64,000 nucleotides of DNA from Flammeovirga pectinis (GTDB lineage Bacteria > Bacteroidota > Bacteroidia > Cytophagales > Flammeovirgaceae): assembly GCF_003970675.1 (NCBI RefSeq), contig NZ_CP034562.1, positions 1,612,001 through 1,676,000 of the forward strand, read 5' to 3'. Below, in pieces: positions 53,759 to 62,593 of this stretch. The notes below the pieces were generated by a model, which saw only the letters and a program-made list of their open reading frames with translations, was not told the origin of the DNA and did no database searches. A program made the position numbers and the translations under genes. Position 1 is the stretch's first letter. Each line of letters opens with the position of its first letter.

Positions 53759-54055
53759 ATGTATAAGTTAGAAAAGACGGACATTTTTGATAAATGGTTA
53801 AGAAAGTTAAAAGATCGACGAGCAAAAGTGAAAATCTTATTTAGGTTACAATTAATAGAAGAGAAGGGTCATTTTGGAGACTGTGAGCCAATCGGTAAAG
53901 GTTTAAGTGAGTTGAGAATTCATTATGGGAAAGGGTATCGAATTTACCTTAAGAAGAAGAATGATAAGATTGTTATACTTTTATCTGGAGGTGATAAATC
54001 AACCCAAAATAAAGATATTGATAAGGCTATTGATATTTGGCAATCATTAAAATAA
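53759..54055 (+). CDS. RelE/HigB-superfamily toxin (addiction module killer type)
   Basis: This 98-residue small basic protein has the pattern of the phage-derived Gp49-like/HigB killer family: FDKWLRKLKDRRAKVKILFRL (in parts), GDCEPIGKGLSELRIHYGKGYRIY and IVILLSGGDKSTQNKDI. Such toxins cleave mRNA at the ribosome. The start ATG at 53759 is chosen over TTG 53753, which lies inside the -7 element. The antitoxin gene follows 7 bp downstream, in the toxin-first order typical of this family. The pair sits between two direct repeats, suggesting it moved in as a unit. Confidence 0.88.
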   Translation: MYKLEKTDIFDKWLRKLKDRRAKVKILFRLQLIEEKGHFGDCEPIGKGLSELRIHYGKGYRIYLKKKNDKIVILLSGGDKSTQNKDIDKAIDIWQSLK

Positions 54056-54062
54056 ACAAATT

Positions 54063-54350
54063 ATGAAAGAGGAAGTATCAAAATTAAATATATCAGAATA
54101 CCTAGATGATGATGACATGATCGCTGAATATCTAAACATGGTTTTAGAGGAGGGTGATTCAAATGATATCATTACAGCTTTAGGTCATATTTCAAAAGCT
54201 ATTGGTATGTCAAAGATTGCAGAACAGACTGGTTTAAGTAGAACAAGTCTTTATAAAGCACTTTCAGAAGGAAGTAAACCTCAATTTGAAACAATATTAA
54301 AGGTTGTAAGAGCTATTGGTGGGAATTTACATGTAAATACTGCATCTTAA
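54063..54350 (+). CDS. HTH antitoxin of the killer-type toxin
   Basis: This 95-residue protein has the wording of the antidote family that accompanies these toxins: ISEYLDDDDMIAEYLNMVLE (about 10-29), then a Xre-like helix-turn-helix ISKAIGMSKIAEQTGLSRTSLYKALS (in parts, about 46-72) and PQFETILKVVRAIGGNL. It should bind the toxin and repress the operon. It ends about 15 bp before the right flanking repeat. Confidence 0.9.
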   Translation: MKEEVSKLNISEYLDDDDMIAEYLNMVLEEGDSNDIITALGHISKAIGMSKIAEQTGLSRTSLYKALSEGSKPQFETILKVVRAIGGNLHVNTAS

Positions 54351-54364
54351 TTTTCAATCATAGT

Positions 54365-54540
54365 TCTTCATTTTCCCATTGCTGAAAAAACGAAGCAAAA
54401 AAAGCTAGGCTTTGAATTCAAAAGCTAAATTTTTCTTCAATGCCGTTTGGTGGTGATACGTAGTCATTGATTTTTATTCGTGTTGGAAATTGATGTTTTT
54501 GTAGGGACGTTTGACTAAAAAACGTCCATCTTAATTGGAA
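54365..54540 (+). repeat. Composite repeat, right flank of toxin-antitoxin pair
   Basis: A direct copy of 53395-53660 with an internal deletion of roughly 90 bp (after AAAGCTAAATTT it jumps to TTCTTCAATGCCGTTTGG). It ends in the same hairpin (GTAGGGACGTTTGACT, then AAAAACGTCCATCTT). No target-site duplication was recognised. Confidence 0.8.
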
Positions 54541-54649
54541 TACTGCATCAATAAATCACATAATATTTGTTTGGAAATCAGTGATATATTATCCGTTAAT
54601 GGTTTTTAAACGTGAGTGGGAGTTAGATTTTTAATTCGTAATTTTATTT

Positions 54650-54675
54650 AGGACGTAGCAGTGCTACTTCCCTAC
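54650..54675. repeat. Single palindromic repeat related to the array hairpins
   Basis: GGACGTAGCA and TGCTACTTCCCTAC form a palindrome with the same outer frame (GGACGT to CCCTAC) as the array ends but a different centre (GTAGCA/TGCTAC). The rest of the gap 54541-54757 holds only this and the terminator that follows. Confidence 0.6.
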
Positions 54676-54694
54676 ATGAGGTGTTTATTTTTTG

Positions 54695-54733
54695 ATAATA
54701 AAAAAAACACATCCAATTGCTTGAATGTGTTTC
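54695..54733 (-). terminator. Terminator of the E1 gene
   Basis: AAACACAT (54705-54712) pairs with ATGTGTTT (54725-54732); on the reverse strand a run of T follows. It lies about 25 bp past the stop codon at 54758. Confidence 0.8.
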
Positions 54734-54757
54734 TATATTTTTTATGTGATATTTCTT

Positions 54758-57169
54758 CTAAAATAAATTAGGGAAACTATCAGGGTCAACTTCTGACATC
54801 ATAGCATACGCTGTTTCGAAGACGTCGTCTGCATTTGGTTTAGAGAAGTAATCTCCATCTGTAGAGTAGGCAGGGCGGTGAGGCATTGCTGCAATACAAA
54901 CGGGTTGAGAATCTAAATACTCAAATGCTTGTTGTTTATCAATTACTTGTTGCATAAGGTAGCCCGTTGTGCCACCAGGCATATCTTCATCAGCAAAAAT
55001 GACACGGTTTGTCTTTTTAATCGACTCCTTGATCATTTCTTTGATATCGAAAGGTAATAATGTTTGTACATCAATTACTTCCATAGAGATACCCACTTTT
55101 GCCAATTGTTCTGCAGCTTCCATTACAATTCTACACATAGAACCGTAAGTGACAATTGTAATATCAGTACCTGTACGTATCACCTCAGGAATGCCAAGAG
55201 GAGTACAGACTTCTGATAAATTTTCCGGCATTTTTTCTTTTAAGCGATATCCGTTTAGGCACTCAATAATTAATGCAGGTTCATCAGATTTCAGCATTGT
55301 ATTGTAGAAACCGGCTGCTCTAGTCATGTTTCTTGGTACTAAGAAGTTAATACCACGAAGACTGTTTAAAAGAGCTGCTATAGGAGAGCCAGAATGCCAA
55401 ACACCTTCTAATCTATGTCCACGAGTACGAATAATTACGGGTGCTTTATGGCCTCCTTTAGTTCTGTACTGTAAACACGCTAAATCATCTGATAAGGTAG
55501 TAAGTGCATAGTAGATGTAGTCTAAATATTGAATTTCAATTATTGGACGTAAACCACGTAATGCAGCACCAATACCTTGTCCTAAAATAGTAGTTTCACG
55601 AATTCCTGTATCTGTAATTCGCGTTTCTGAATATTTTTCTTGAAGTCCAGCAAATCCTTGGTTCACATCACCAATTTTACCAACATCTTCACCAATTGCA
55701 AAAACACGTTGGTCTCTAGCAAAAATTTGATCAAAATTAGATTGCATGATCTCACGACCATCTACCATTGGGCTATTTGGTGTGTATACAGGAGCATTTG
55801 GAACAATTTTTAATGCTGCTTCATCACTTTCACTGTATAAATAACTACTGTATCTTTCGTGATTTTCTTCACGTACTTTTTCTAACCAACTCGACATATC
55901 ACTTTTAACAGGGACATTCGAGAAACGTAATTCTCTTAATGTATGTCTAATTACAGATATCGCGTCTTTTCGTATAGGGTTGATTGTCTTTTTTAACTGC
56001 TTAGATAAACGAAGAATTTCGTTGTTTTCAGGAGCTGATTTACATGCACGATTCATTAATTCAACGGCATCATCAAAATCAACTTTCATGCTTTGTTTAA
56101 AAGCATCCCAAGCACCTTTTCTTTGTCCTTTTACTTTTTCAAGAGATTCTGCATCTATTACATCAATCTCTTCTTGTGTAGCATAACCTTCTTTAATAAC
56201 CCACTCTTTCATCTTTTTGACACAATCAAAATCATCTTCCCATTGAAGACGTTCTGCAGATTTGTATCGTTCGTGAGAACCAGAAGTCGAATGCCCTTGA
56301 GGTTGTGTAACTTCTTGGACGTGAATTATAGCAGGAGTATGATTTGTTCTAGCTAACTCAACCGCTTTTTTATACGTATTGACCAACGCAGGGTAGTCCC
56401 ATGCATTAACAGTAAATATTTCTAGACCATTGGTGTTTTTTTCTTTTTGAAACCCCTTTAAGACTTCAGAAACACTATTCTTAGTCATCTGATATTCATT
56501 TGGGACAGAAATGCCGTAGCCATCATCCCAAATAGAAGTGATCATAGGAATATTAAGAACACCAGCAGCATTAATTGCTTCAAAGAACATTCCTTCAGCA
56601 GAAGAGGCATTACCTATTGTACCGAAGGCCACTTCATTACCATTAATAGAAAAGTTCTTTGCTGCTTCAGAAGCACCTAATTCTTTATTTTCTCTATATA
56701 ATTTTGATGCATAAGCCAAACCTACCAATCTAGGCATTTGTCCGGCTGTACATGATATATCTGAACTTGAGTTCTTTTGCGCTGTTAGGTTTTTCCAAGA
56801 GCCATCGTCGTTTAAACTTCTTGTAGAGAAGTGACCATTCATGCAGCGACCTGCACTAGATGGTTCTGCCTTTACGTCGGTATGAGCGTAGAGTTGAGCG
56901 TAAAATTCTTGAATTGATAAACCACCAATAGCAAACATAAACGTTTGATCTCGGTAATATCCAGATCTGAAATCTCCATTTTGAAAGAATTTAGCCATTG
57001 CTAATTGAGGAACTTCTTTACCATCGCCAAAAATACCAAATTTGGCTTTTCCCATGAAGACCTCTTTTCTACCAATTAAACTCGCATGCCTACTTTCAAT
57101 TGCTATTCTTAAGTCGTTAACTACTTCTTCTTTATTGAATATATAATCTGAGATTTGCTTCGTTGTCAT
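54758..57169 (-). CDS. 2-oxoacid dehydrogenase E1, fused alpha and beta subunits
   Basis: This 803-residue thiamine-diphosphate enzyme carries out the decarboxylation step of a pyruvate or branched-chain 2-oxoacid dehydrogenase complex. The alpha part (about 1-390) has YYRDQTFMFAIGG, GRCMNGHFS, the cofactor region FGTIGNASSAEGMFFEAINAA (in parts) and GHSTSGSHERYKS. The beta part (about 460-803) has VFAIGEDVGKIGDVNQGF, TDTGIRETTILGQGIGAALRG (in parts), VIIRTRGHRLEGVWHSGSP and IDVQTLLPFD. Single-chain fusions of this kind are common in Bacteroidota. ATG 57169 is chosen; the longer frame uses TTG. The GDG of the cofactor motif reads GTIGN, a known variation in this branch but worth noting. E2 and E3 are not here. 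Confidence 0.92.
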   Translation of the reverse strand: MTTKQISDYIFNKEEVVNDLRIAIESRHASLIGRKEVFMGKAKFGIFGDGKEVPQLAMAKFFQNGDFRSGYYRDQTFMFAIGGLSIQEFYAQLYAHTDVKAEPSSAGRCMNGHFSTRSLNDDGSWKNLTAQKNSSSDISCTAGQMPRLVGLAYASKLYRENKELGASEAAKNFSINGNEVAFGTIGNASSAEGMFFEAINAAGVLNIPMITSIWDDGYGISVPNEYQMTKNSVSEVLKGFQKEKNTNGLEIFTVNAWDYPALVNTYKKAVELARTNHTPAIIHVQEVTQPQGHSTSGSHERYKSAERLQWEDDFDCVKKMKEWVIKEGYATQEEIDVIDAESLEKVKGQRKGAWDAFKQSMKVDFDDAVELMNRACKSAPENNEILRLSKQLKKTINPIRKDAISVIRHTLRELRFSNVPVKSDMSSWLEKVREENHERYSSYLYSESDEAALKIVPNAPVYTPNSPMVDGREIMQSNFDQIFARDQRVFAIGEDVGKIGDVNQGFAGLQEKYSETRITDTGIRETTILGQGIGAALRGLRPIIEIQYLDYIYYALTTLSDDLACLQYRTKGGHKAPVIIRTRGHRLEGVWHSGSPIAALLNSLRGINFLVPRNMTRAAGFYNTMLKSDEPALIIECLNGYRLKEKMPENLSEVCTPLGIPEVIRTGTDITIVTYGSMCRIVMEAAEQLAKVGISMEVIDVQTLLPFDIKEMIKESIKKTNRVIFADEDMPGGTTGYLMQQVIDKQQAFEYLDSQPVCIAAMPHRPAYSTDGDYFSKPNADDVFETAYAMMSEVDPDSFPNLF

Positions 57170-57216
57170 CTTTATTTTGGAAGATTCTAGACACAAGGTC
57201 TGTAATATTTTTCAAG

Positions 57217-57247
57217 CAAAATTAAGCAATTTTTATCAGCTTAGAAA
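57217..57247 (-). promoter_or_regulatory. Candidate E1 promoter
   Basis: On the reverse strand TTTC (57244-57247) and TAATTTTG (57217-57224) are separated by exactly 19 bp, the same layout as at greB. The leader to ATG 57169 would be about 40 nt. Confidence 0.58.
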
Positions 57248-57346
57248 CCTAAAATAACTAAAGTGTAAATTATACAATAAAAGTCATCGTTATAAAAGAA
57301 GTAAAATCACTGTTAAGTGGCTATTTGTCTGCTAGTTATTGATATG

Positions 57347-58825
57347 TTAATTATTTCTTAATAACTCATCATAACTTTTATATCGGGCTAAAATACTTTG
57401 TACGTAGTGTACAGGTTCACTTCCTCTAGCATAGCCAAAGCGAACTACCTCGTCTCTATAATATGTTTTTCTACTTTTTAGAAGTAAGTATTTTTCTACA
57501 TTACCGTCCCAAATAGTAGGATCGTGCTTGTATTTTTTAGCCAGTCGTTGTGCATCTTGTACATGCCCTTGTCCTGTGTTGTAAGAAGCTAAAATAAACT
57601 TTAAACGTTCATCAGGATCTTCAATATGTTTCCAAAAGCCATCAAGCCATTTTAAATATTTTGAACCCGCACGAATGTTTTGCCTAGGATCTCTAGGGTT
57701 ATGAGCTCCATATTGTTTGGCAGTGGCCGGCATTAATTGCATTAAACCAACAGCACCAACCCATGATTTAGCATGAGGTTCAAATTTTGATTCTTGATAA
57801 ATTAATGAAGAGAGGAGTAACCAATCCCAATCAATAGCTTTGGCATTTTCCTTAATAATTTCATCGTATTTAGACAATAAACCTCTGTGTTCTACAGAGC
57901 TGAAATATTTACTATCAAAACGTTTGTGTTGTGCTCTAACATTCTTAAAATATTTATTGTAGATCACGTAGAAATCAGTCGTATTTTTCATGCTATCTAA
58001 CCAATGATTGATAGCTTTTTTTAATTCCGGAGATTGTTTACGAGTAGCCCAAGCAATTCTTTGCGGAAAGCTCATTGCAGTTTCATAATCAATGTTACTA
58101 TAGTACGTACTGTTTACTTTTGCTATATTTTCATCAGCAACAGTGTATGGAATTTCTCCAGTAGATACCTGTCTAATTAATTCTTCGGTAGAAGTATTTT
58201 TATCTGCAAAAACAATATTTATATCTTCACCAGTTTCTGTTTCGAGGTTTTTTAGCCTTAAATGGTAAGGTGTATGCTCTCTTACATGTACTTCTTTGTC
58301 GGCCAAATCAACTACATTTCTAATGAGCTGAGCATCTGTTTTATGCTTAGGTATCTTTCTCCAATTACTTGGTTTTTTCTGAATTAAAACCTGCTTTACT
58401 TGCATTAGAGAAGTAGTGAAATCAATATTCTGTTGTCTATCTTTAGTGATAGCTAATCCATACGCAATTAAATCGCCTGTACCATCTTTTAAGCTTAAAC
58501 TAAGGCTGTCAATATTTTTAATAACGTGCAGCTTTAATTCTAAATTTAAGTCTTCAGAAAGTTTCTTAAGTAACTCATACTCATAGCCCATAGATTGGCC
58601 TTTGTAAATAAAGTAAGAGGTAGAACTGTAAGCTGTAAGCGCTTTTAAATGTCCTCTTTCTTTAATCTCTGGAAGGTCTTTATTACTGAAAACAACAGTG
58701 TCTAAAGCTTCGGTTTCAATTACTTCTTTTTCAGTAGTATGCTCGGCATTTTTAGGCGTAGAACACGAGAAAAGAAAAATAAAAAGTATATAAAACAGCG
58801 TTATAAATTTTTGCCTGTAATTCAT
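57347..58825 (-). CDS. mltF: Membrane-bound lytic murein transglycosylase F-like lipoprotein
   Basis: In this 492-residue protein a lipoprotein signal ends at Cys21 (LFSC). A periplasmic solute-binding-like domain follows (about 50-290, with YEYELLKKLSEDLNLEL and FADKNTSTEELI), then a lytic transglycosylase domain (about 325-480) with catalytic Glu345 in YQESKF, then GAVGLMQLMPATAKQYG and ASYNTGQGHVQDA. The two-domain order is that of MltF, which cleaves peptidoglycan glycan strands and is modulated by its ligand-binding domain. It is a single gene with a candidate promoter upstream. Confidence 0.94.
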   Translation of the reverse strand: MNYRQKFITLFYILFIFLFSCSTPKNAEHTTEKEVIETEALDTVVFSNKDLPEIKERGHLKALTAYSSTSYFIYKGQSMGYEYELLKKLSEDLNLELKLHVIKNIDSLSLSLKDGTGDLIAYGLAITKDRQQNIDFTTSLMQVKQVLIQKKPSNWRKIPKHKTDAQLIRNVVDLADKEVHVREHTPYHLRLKNLETETGEDINIVFADKNTSTEELIRQVSTGEIPYTVADENIAKVNSTYYSNIDYETAMSFPQRIAWATRKQSPELKKAINHWLDSMKNTTDFYVIYNKYFKNVRAQHKRFDSKYFSSVEHRGLLSKYDEIIKENAKAIDWDWLLLSSLIYQESKFEPHAKSWVGAVGLMQLMPATAKQYGAHNPRDPRQNIRAGSKYLKWLDGFWKHIEDPDERLKFILASYNTGQGHVQDAQRLAKKYKHDPTIWDGNVEKYLLLKSRKTYYRDEVVRFGYARGSEPVHYVQSILARYKSYDELLRNN

Positions 58826-58869
58826 TAAAAGTAATTCGTTAGTTTAAATATCTGTTATAGATATCATAT

Positions 58870-58900
58870 CAAAGATAAAAATATTACAATAATTAAAAAA
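58870..58900 (-). promoter_or_regulatory. Candidate mltF promoter
   Basis: TATCTTTG on the reverse strand (58870-58877) is a perfect -7 element, with TTTT 19 bp upstream (58897-58900) as an imperfect -33. It lies just past the stop codon of the SpoIIE-type gene. Confidence 0.45.
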
Positions 58901-58904
58901 ACTG

Positions 58905-60446
58905 TTAGTCCATAGTAAACCCAATTACAAGTACATCATCGGTTTGTTGTTCGTCTTTTTTCCATGTAGAAAAAATAGTTTTCAGCATATTTAGTTGAAC
59001 ACTCATTTTAAGATGATGCTGATTGAATAAGGCTTCTTTCAGTTTTTTAGGCATGAATTTTTTCATCTTTGGTCCACCAAATTGATCTTGAAAACCATCG
59101 CTATACAAATAAAAAGACATCGAAGAATCATAATCAAACTCGTGCTTTGTAAAGGGATTAGGAGTTTGATCTGGATGGAACATTCCTATAGGTTGCCTGT
59201 CGCCTTTTATAAAATTCAATTCATTGTCTTTAATATAAATCAACGGATTTTTAGCTCCTGAAAAAGATACTTTTTTTGTTTCTGTATTGAAAACAGTAAG
59301 AGAAAGGTCCATTCCATCTTTATTATTAGTGGTGTCTTGTTTTAACTTTTTTCGAATCATTTTATCAAGTTCATTTAGAATTTGATCTGACTCGAAAATT
59401 TGTCTTAAAACAATAATACTATTTAAGGCTTCGGCACCAAGAAGAGACATGAAAGCACCGGGAACTCCATGTCCTGTACAATCTACAGCAGTAATAACGC
59501 GGTATTGCTCATGTTTATAAAACCAATAGAAATCGCCAGAAACGACATCTCTAGGCTTGAATAAAATAAACCCATCTTTTACAAGATCAGGAAAACGGTG
59601 TAATTGAGGAAGGAAGCAACTCTGAATATTTTTAGCATAATCAATACTTTCAAAAATGGCATGACTCATTTGTTCAATCTGATTATCTTTTGATTTCTCT
59701 AATTCAACATAGGCGTCTTCTAACTTTTGATTACTTTCTTTAAGCATATCATTCATTACAAATATTTCTTCAGAGTTTTGTCTCACTTCTTCTTCGGCAG
59801 CAATCAACTGACCATTTGTTTCAACTAATTCATCCATTGTTTTTAATTGTTGATCAACAAAAAACTTAGAAAGGAAGAAGAGCATAGAAGAAATCATAGA
59901 GAAATTGATCATCAATAAAAGATTGAATATTTGATAATTTCGTAATGATTCTGGCGTAATATGTTCTATCTCGTGATCTATTAAAATTACAATGCCTAAA
60001 AGAAGTACAAAAATTACGAGCCAATAGAAAAGTGATTTACCTTTATAAAAAGCGAGGGTGGAGGTTAATGCAAATAAAGACCAGATCATTACAACGCCTG
60101 TAGATTTGGAACCTCCTAAAATGATTTGAAAGACAAAAGGAAGAAGAATTGAGAAAAAAGTTTGAAGTGCCTTACAAATGCGTTTATTATCTGTTTTTAT
60201 CCAGATAGTAAGGTTTATACCACTGAAAATTACATATCCAAAAGGGATAATACTGGGTACAGTTAAACCAAAATATAAGGCTAAAATGCCCCAGGTTAAT
60301 CCACCAACAGACATTAATACAGAGAACAAGAAAAAGTTTCTATCTGCCTCTCTTCGTGTTTCTTGAACTACAGCATCAATTATTTGTTTTTTAATACTGC
60401 CAATAAAAGTAATATTAGGGTTTTCTATGTGTGTTTTAGTTGACAT
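58905..60446 (-). CDS. Membrane PP2C/SpoIIE-type serine phosphatase
   Basis: In this 513-residue protein about six transmembrane helices (residues 40-205) are followed by a coiled coil (about 210-265, QLKTMDELVETNGQLIAAEEE in parts) and a C-terminal SpoIIE/RsbU-like phosphatase domain (about 270-513). Metal-binding motifs are present: VVSGDFYWF, AVDCTGHGVPGAFMSLLG, DLSLTVF and YLYSDGFQDQFGG. Such proteins dephosphorylate anti-anti-sigma-like partners or other proteins; no partner gene is adjacent. The input is probably a membrane or cell-state signal. Confidence 0.9.
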   Translation of the reverse strand: MSTKTHIENPNITFIGSIKKQIIDAVVQETRREADRNFFLFSVLMSVGGLTWGILALYFGLTVPSIIPFGYVIFSGINLTIWIKTDNKRICKALQTFFSILLPFVFQIILGGSKSTGVVMIWSLFALTSTLAFYKGKSLFYWLVIFVLLLGIVILIDHEIEHITPESLRNYQIFNLLLMINFSMISSMLFFLSKFFVDQQLKTMDELVETNGQLIAAEEEVRQNSEEIFVMNDMLKESNQKLEDAYVELEKSKDNQIEQMSHAIFESIDYAKNIQSCFLPQLHRFPDLVKDGFILFKPRDVVSGDFYWFYKHEQYRVITAVDCTGHGVPGAFMSLLGAEALNSIIVLRQIFESDQILNELDKMIRKKLKQDTTNNKDGMDLSLTVFNTETKKVSFSGAKNPLIYIKDNELNFIKGDRQPIGMFHPDQTPNPFTKHEFDYDSSMSFYLYSDGFQDQFGGPKMKKFMPKKLKEALFNQHHLKMSVQLNMLKTIFSTWKKDEQQTDDVLVIGFTMD

Positions 60447-60728
60447 TTATTCTGATGAGGAAATGAATAGCTGCGAGTAATTTTTAAGTGTTATGATAAT
60501 TAGATTGATAACAATTCCAATATCTTTAGGAATAAACTCCTGTTATTTAATTGTTCTACTAAATTTGTGTAAATATAAAATCAAATTAAAGTAGACATCT
60601 ATAAATTTTAGTGTATTTAAAACTGCTTTTTGGGTTACATTGTGTTAAATTTTATCACGTAACTTATGGTTGCTTACTTTCTTATTTAATTTCGTATTCT
60701 TTTCTGAGAAAATGTATTTTTTATTGAT

Positions 60729-61685
60729 ATGTCACAAGAAAAATCTTTAAATACTCCATTACTTGTTATTACAGGGCCAACTGCAAGTGGTAAAACTGGC
60801 TTAGCAACACAATTATCTTCAAAAATTAATGGAGAAATTATCAGTGCAGATTCTCGTCAGGTTTTTAAACGAATGGATATTGGTACAGGTAAAGACTTGT
60901 TTGATTATGAGGTGGATGGAAAGAAAATACCTTATCATTTAATAGATATCTGTGACCCTGGAGATGATTTTAACTTGTATCTATTTCAGAAAAAATATGC
61001 TGAAGCAGTAGATAAGATTTTAAGAAATGAAGCCATTCCCGTTTTATGTGGCGGGACAGGCCTTTATATAGAGGCGGTTACCTTGAAAGGATACGAAGAA
61101 GTTTGGATTCCGAGAAACGAAACAATTCGAGAGGAGCTGTATACTCTAGATTTAGATCAGTTACTTGATTTTTATAAGAATTTAGCACCGAACAAATTAG
61201 CACAATTAGAGGGGATATCACATAGAGAACGTTCTTTGATTAGAGCCATTGAGATTGAACATTTCCTTAAATATAAACCGCAAACTGAATATCATCCTAT
61301 CAATTTTAAAGAATTACCTACTTACAATTTTGCACTTTCTATTGATAAAGAAACACGTTGGAATAAGATTGAAAAACGTTTAGATGAACGTTTAAATGAG
61401 GGGATGATAGAAGAAGTAGCAGCATTATTAAAAGATATTGACGATAAGAAATTAAGAAGCTATGGCCTTGAATACCGTCATATTACCGAGTATTTATTAG
61501 GTGAGTGTTCTTATGATGAAATGCGTACTGTGTTGTTAAAATCAATCCAACAATTTTCAAAACGTCAGATGACTTGGTTTAGAAGAATGGAGAAAAAAAC
61601 AGCTTTAAATTGGATTCCTGTTGAATGGGAAATGCATAAAAAGATGGATTTTGTTTTAGAAAAAGTAGAAGGACTTAAATTTTAA
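60729..61685 (+). CDS. miaA: tRNA dimethylallyltransferase
   Basis: This 318-residue enzyme adds a dimethylallyl group to A37 of tRNAs reading UNN codons. The P-loop GPTASGKTGLA (about 16-26), SADSRQVFKRMDIGTGK (substrate loop with catalytic Asp), PYHLIDICDPGDDF, LCGGTGLYIEAV and the C-terminal QFSKRQMTWFRR are complete. The length is typical. A weak promoter-like TAATTTCG lies at 60687-60694 and another TAAATTTG at 60560-60567; the 282-bp gap upstream holds nothing else. Confidence 0.96.
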   Translation: MSQEKSLNTPLLVITGPTASGKTGLATQLSSKINGEIISADSRQVFKRMDIGTGKDLFDYEVDGKKIPYHLIDICDPGDDFNLYLFQKKYAEAVDKILRNEAIPVLCGGTGLYIEAVTLKGYEEVWIPRNETIREELYTLDLDQLLDFYKNLAPNKLAQLEGISHRERSLIRAIEIEHFLKYKPQTEYHPINFKELPTYNFALSIDKETRWNKIEKRLDERLNEGMIEEVAALLKDIDDKKLRSYGLEYRHITEYLLGECSYDEMRTVLLKSIQQFSKRQMTWFRRMEKKTALNWIPVEWEMHKKMDFVLEKVEGLKF

Positions 61686-61817
61686 TAATTTTTAATTTGT
61701 GTTATCACATCAGTCCATTGGAAATATCACATTTTGAGGGATACTATTAAATAATTATTGATATAAGTAAGTAGAATTTCTATATTAGGCTATTGTAACC
61801 TACTTATTATCAGATTT

Positions 61818-62540
61818 ATGCCAATCACTTTTGCTCACCCAAGTGCTATACTACCTTTAATACGTTACCACCATGTATTATCAATTTCCGCTATGGTAAT
61901 AGGGAGTATGATACCTGATTTTGAGCATTTTTTTATTATGGAACCAAGTGCAAAAGTTGGACATTCACTATTAGGGATTCTCACTTTTGATCTACCAATT
62001 GGGATTTTGGTTTATTATATTACTAAGTACCTTTTTAAGCCAATCTTAAATAAGGTTTCACCAATTCGGTTTAAAGTAGATTTTCGTGGGAATAAGTATC
62101 CTTTTTGGGCCATTTTAGTATCATTATTAATAGGTATAGGGTCACATTTTTTATTGGATGCAATAACTGGTGAAGAAGGGTATTTTGTAAAAGATTTACC
62201 ATTCCTTTTTAAGGAAATTCAATTAACGGAGACTATAGAAATGAATGTGCATTTGTTTATATGGTTATTTATTTCATTTTTTGGTTTAGCCCATTTAGTA
62301 TGGTTAGGTTTAGTTTATTTTGATTTGTCCGCTACTATTCAATCATTTAAAGACTTTTCCTTATGGCCTTTATTTATGTTGGAATTGGTGTGTATAGTGG
62401 GGGTGATTGTTACCATTCGAAACCTATTAAGTGAGCGTCCTTATGTTTTATGGGATTGGGGGATATTAATAGGAGGAGCTTTATTCTATGCGTTAGTAAT
62501 AGTGTGTTTTCGATGGAAACACATGAAAAAAAGCCACTAA
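61818..62540 (+). CDS. DUF4184 family membrane protein
   Basis: This 240-residue protein has the opening PITFAHPSAILPL and GSMIPDFEHFF (about 30-40), characteristic of the DUF4184 family, followed by about six hydrophobic helices, one of them GIGSHFLLDAIT (about 111-122). Conserved His and Asp residues near the N-terminus and in GSHFLLD hint at metal binding or a hydrolase-like site, as in related membrane-bound hydrolases, but no function is established as far as I know. It is a single gene ending at a bidirectional terminator. Confidence 0.82.
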   Translation: MPITFAHPSAILPLIRYHHVLSISAMVIGSMIPDFEHFFIMEPSAKVGHSLLGILTFDLPIGILVYYITKYLFKPILNKVSPIRFKVDFRGNKYPFWAILVSLLIGIGSHFLLDAITGEEGYFVKDLPFLFKEIQLTETIEMNVHLFIWLFISFFGLAHLVWLGLVYFDLSATIQSFKDFSLWPLFMLELVCIVGVIVTIRNLLSERPYVLWDWGILIGGALFYALVIVCFRWKHMKKSH

Positions 62541-62575
62541 AAAAAGGCTTCCTTTACATGAAAAGAAGCCTTTAT
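62541..62575. terminator. Bidirectional terminator between DUF4184 and YceI genes
   Basis: AAAGGCTTC (62543-62551) pairs with GAAGCCTTT (62565-62573) across a 13-nt loop. On the reverse strand it is followed by seven T, making it a strong terminator for the YceI gene; the forward side has a weaker tail. Confidence 0.82.
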
Positions 62576-62593
62576 ACAAAAAGAGTAGGTTAT

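Noticed and set aside
57170-57196. Longer E1 frame starting at TTG 57196
   Set aside because: The additional nine residues have no support, and ATG 57169 gives the normal N-terminus with a suitable leader from the candidate promoter.
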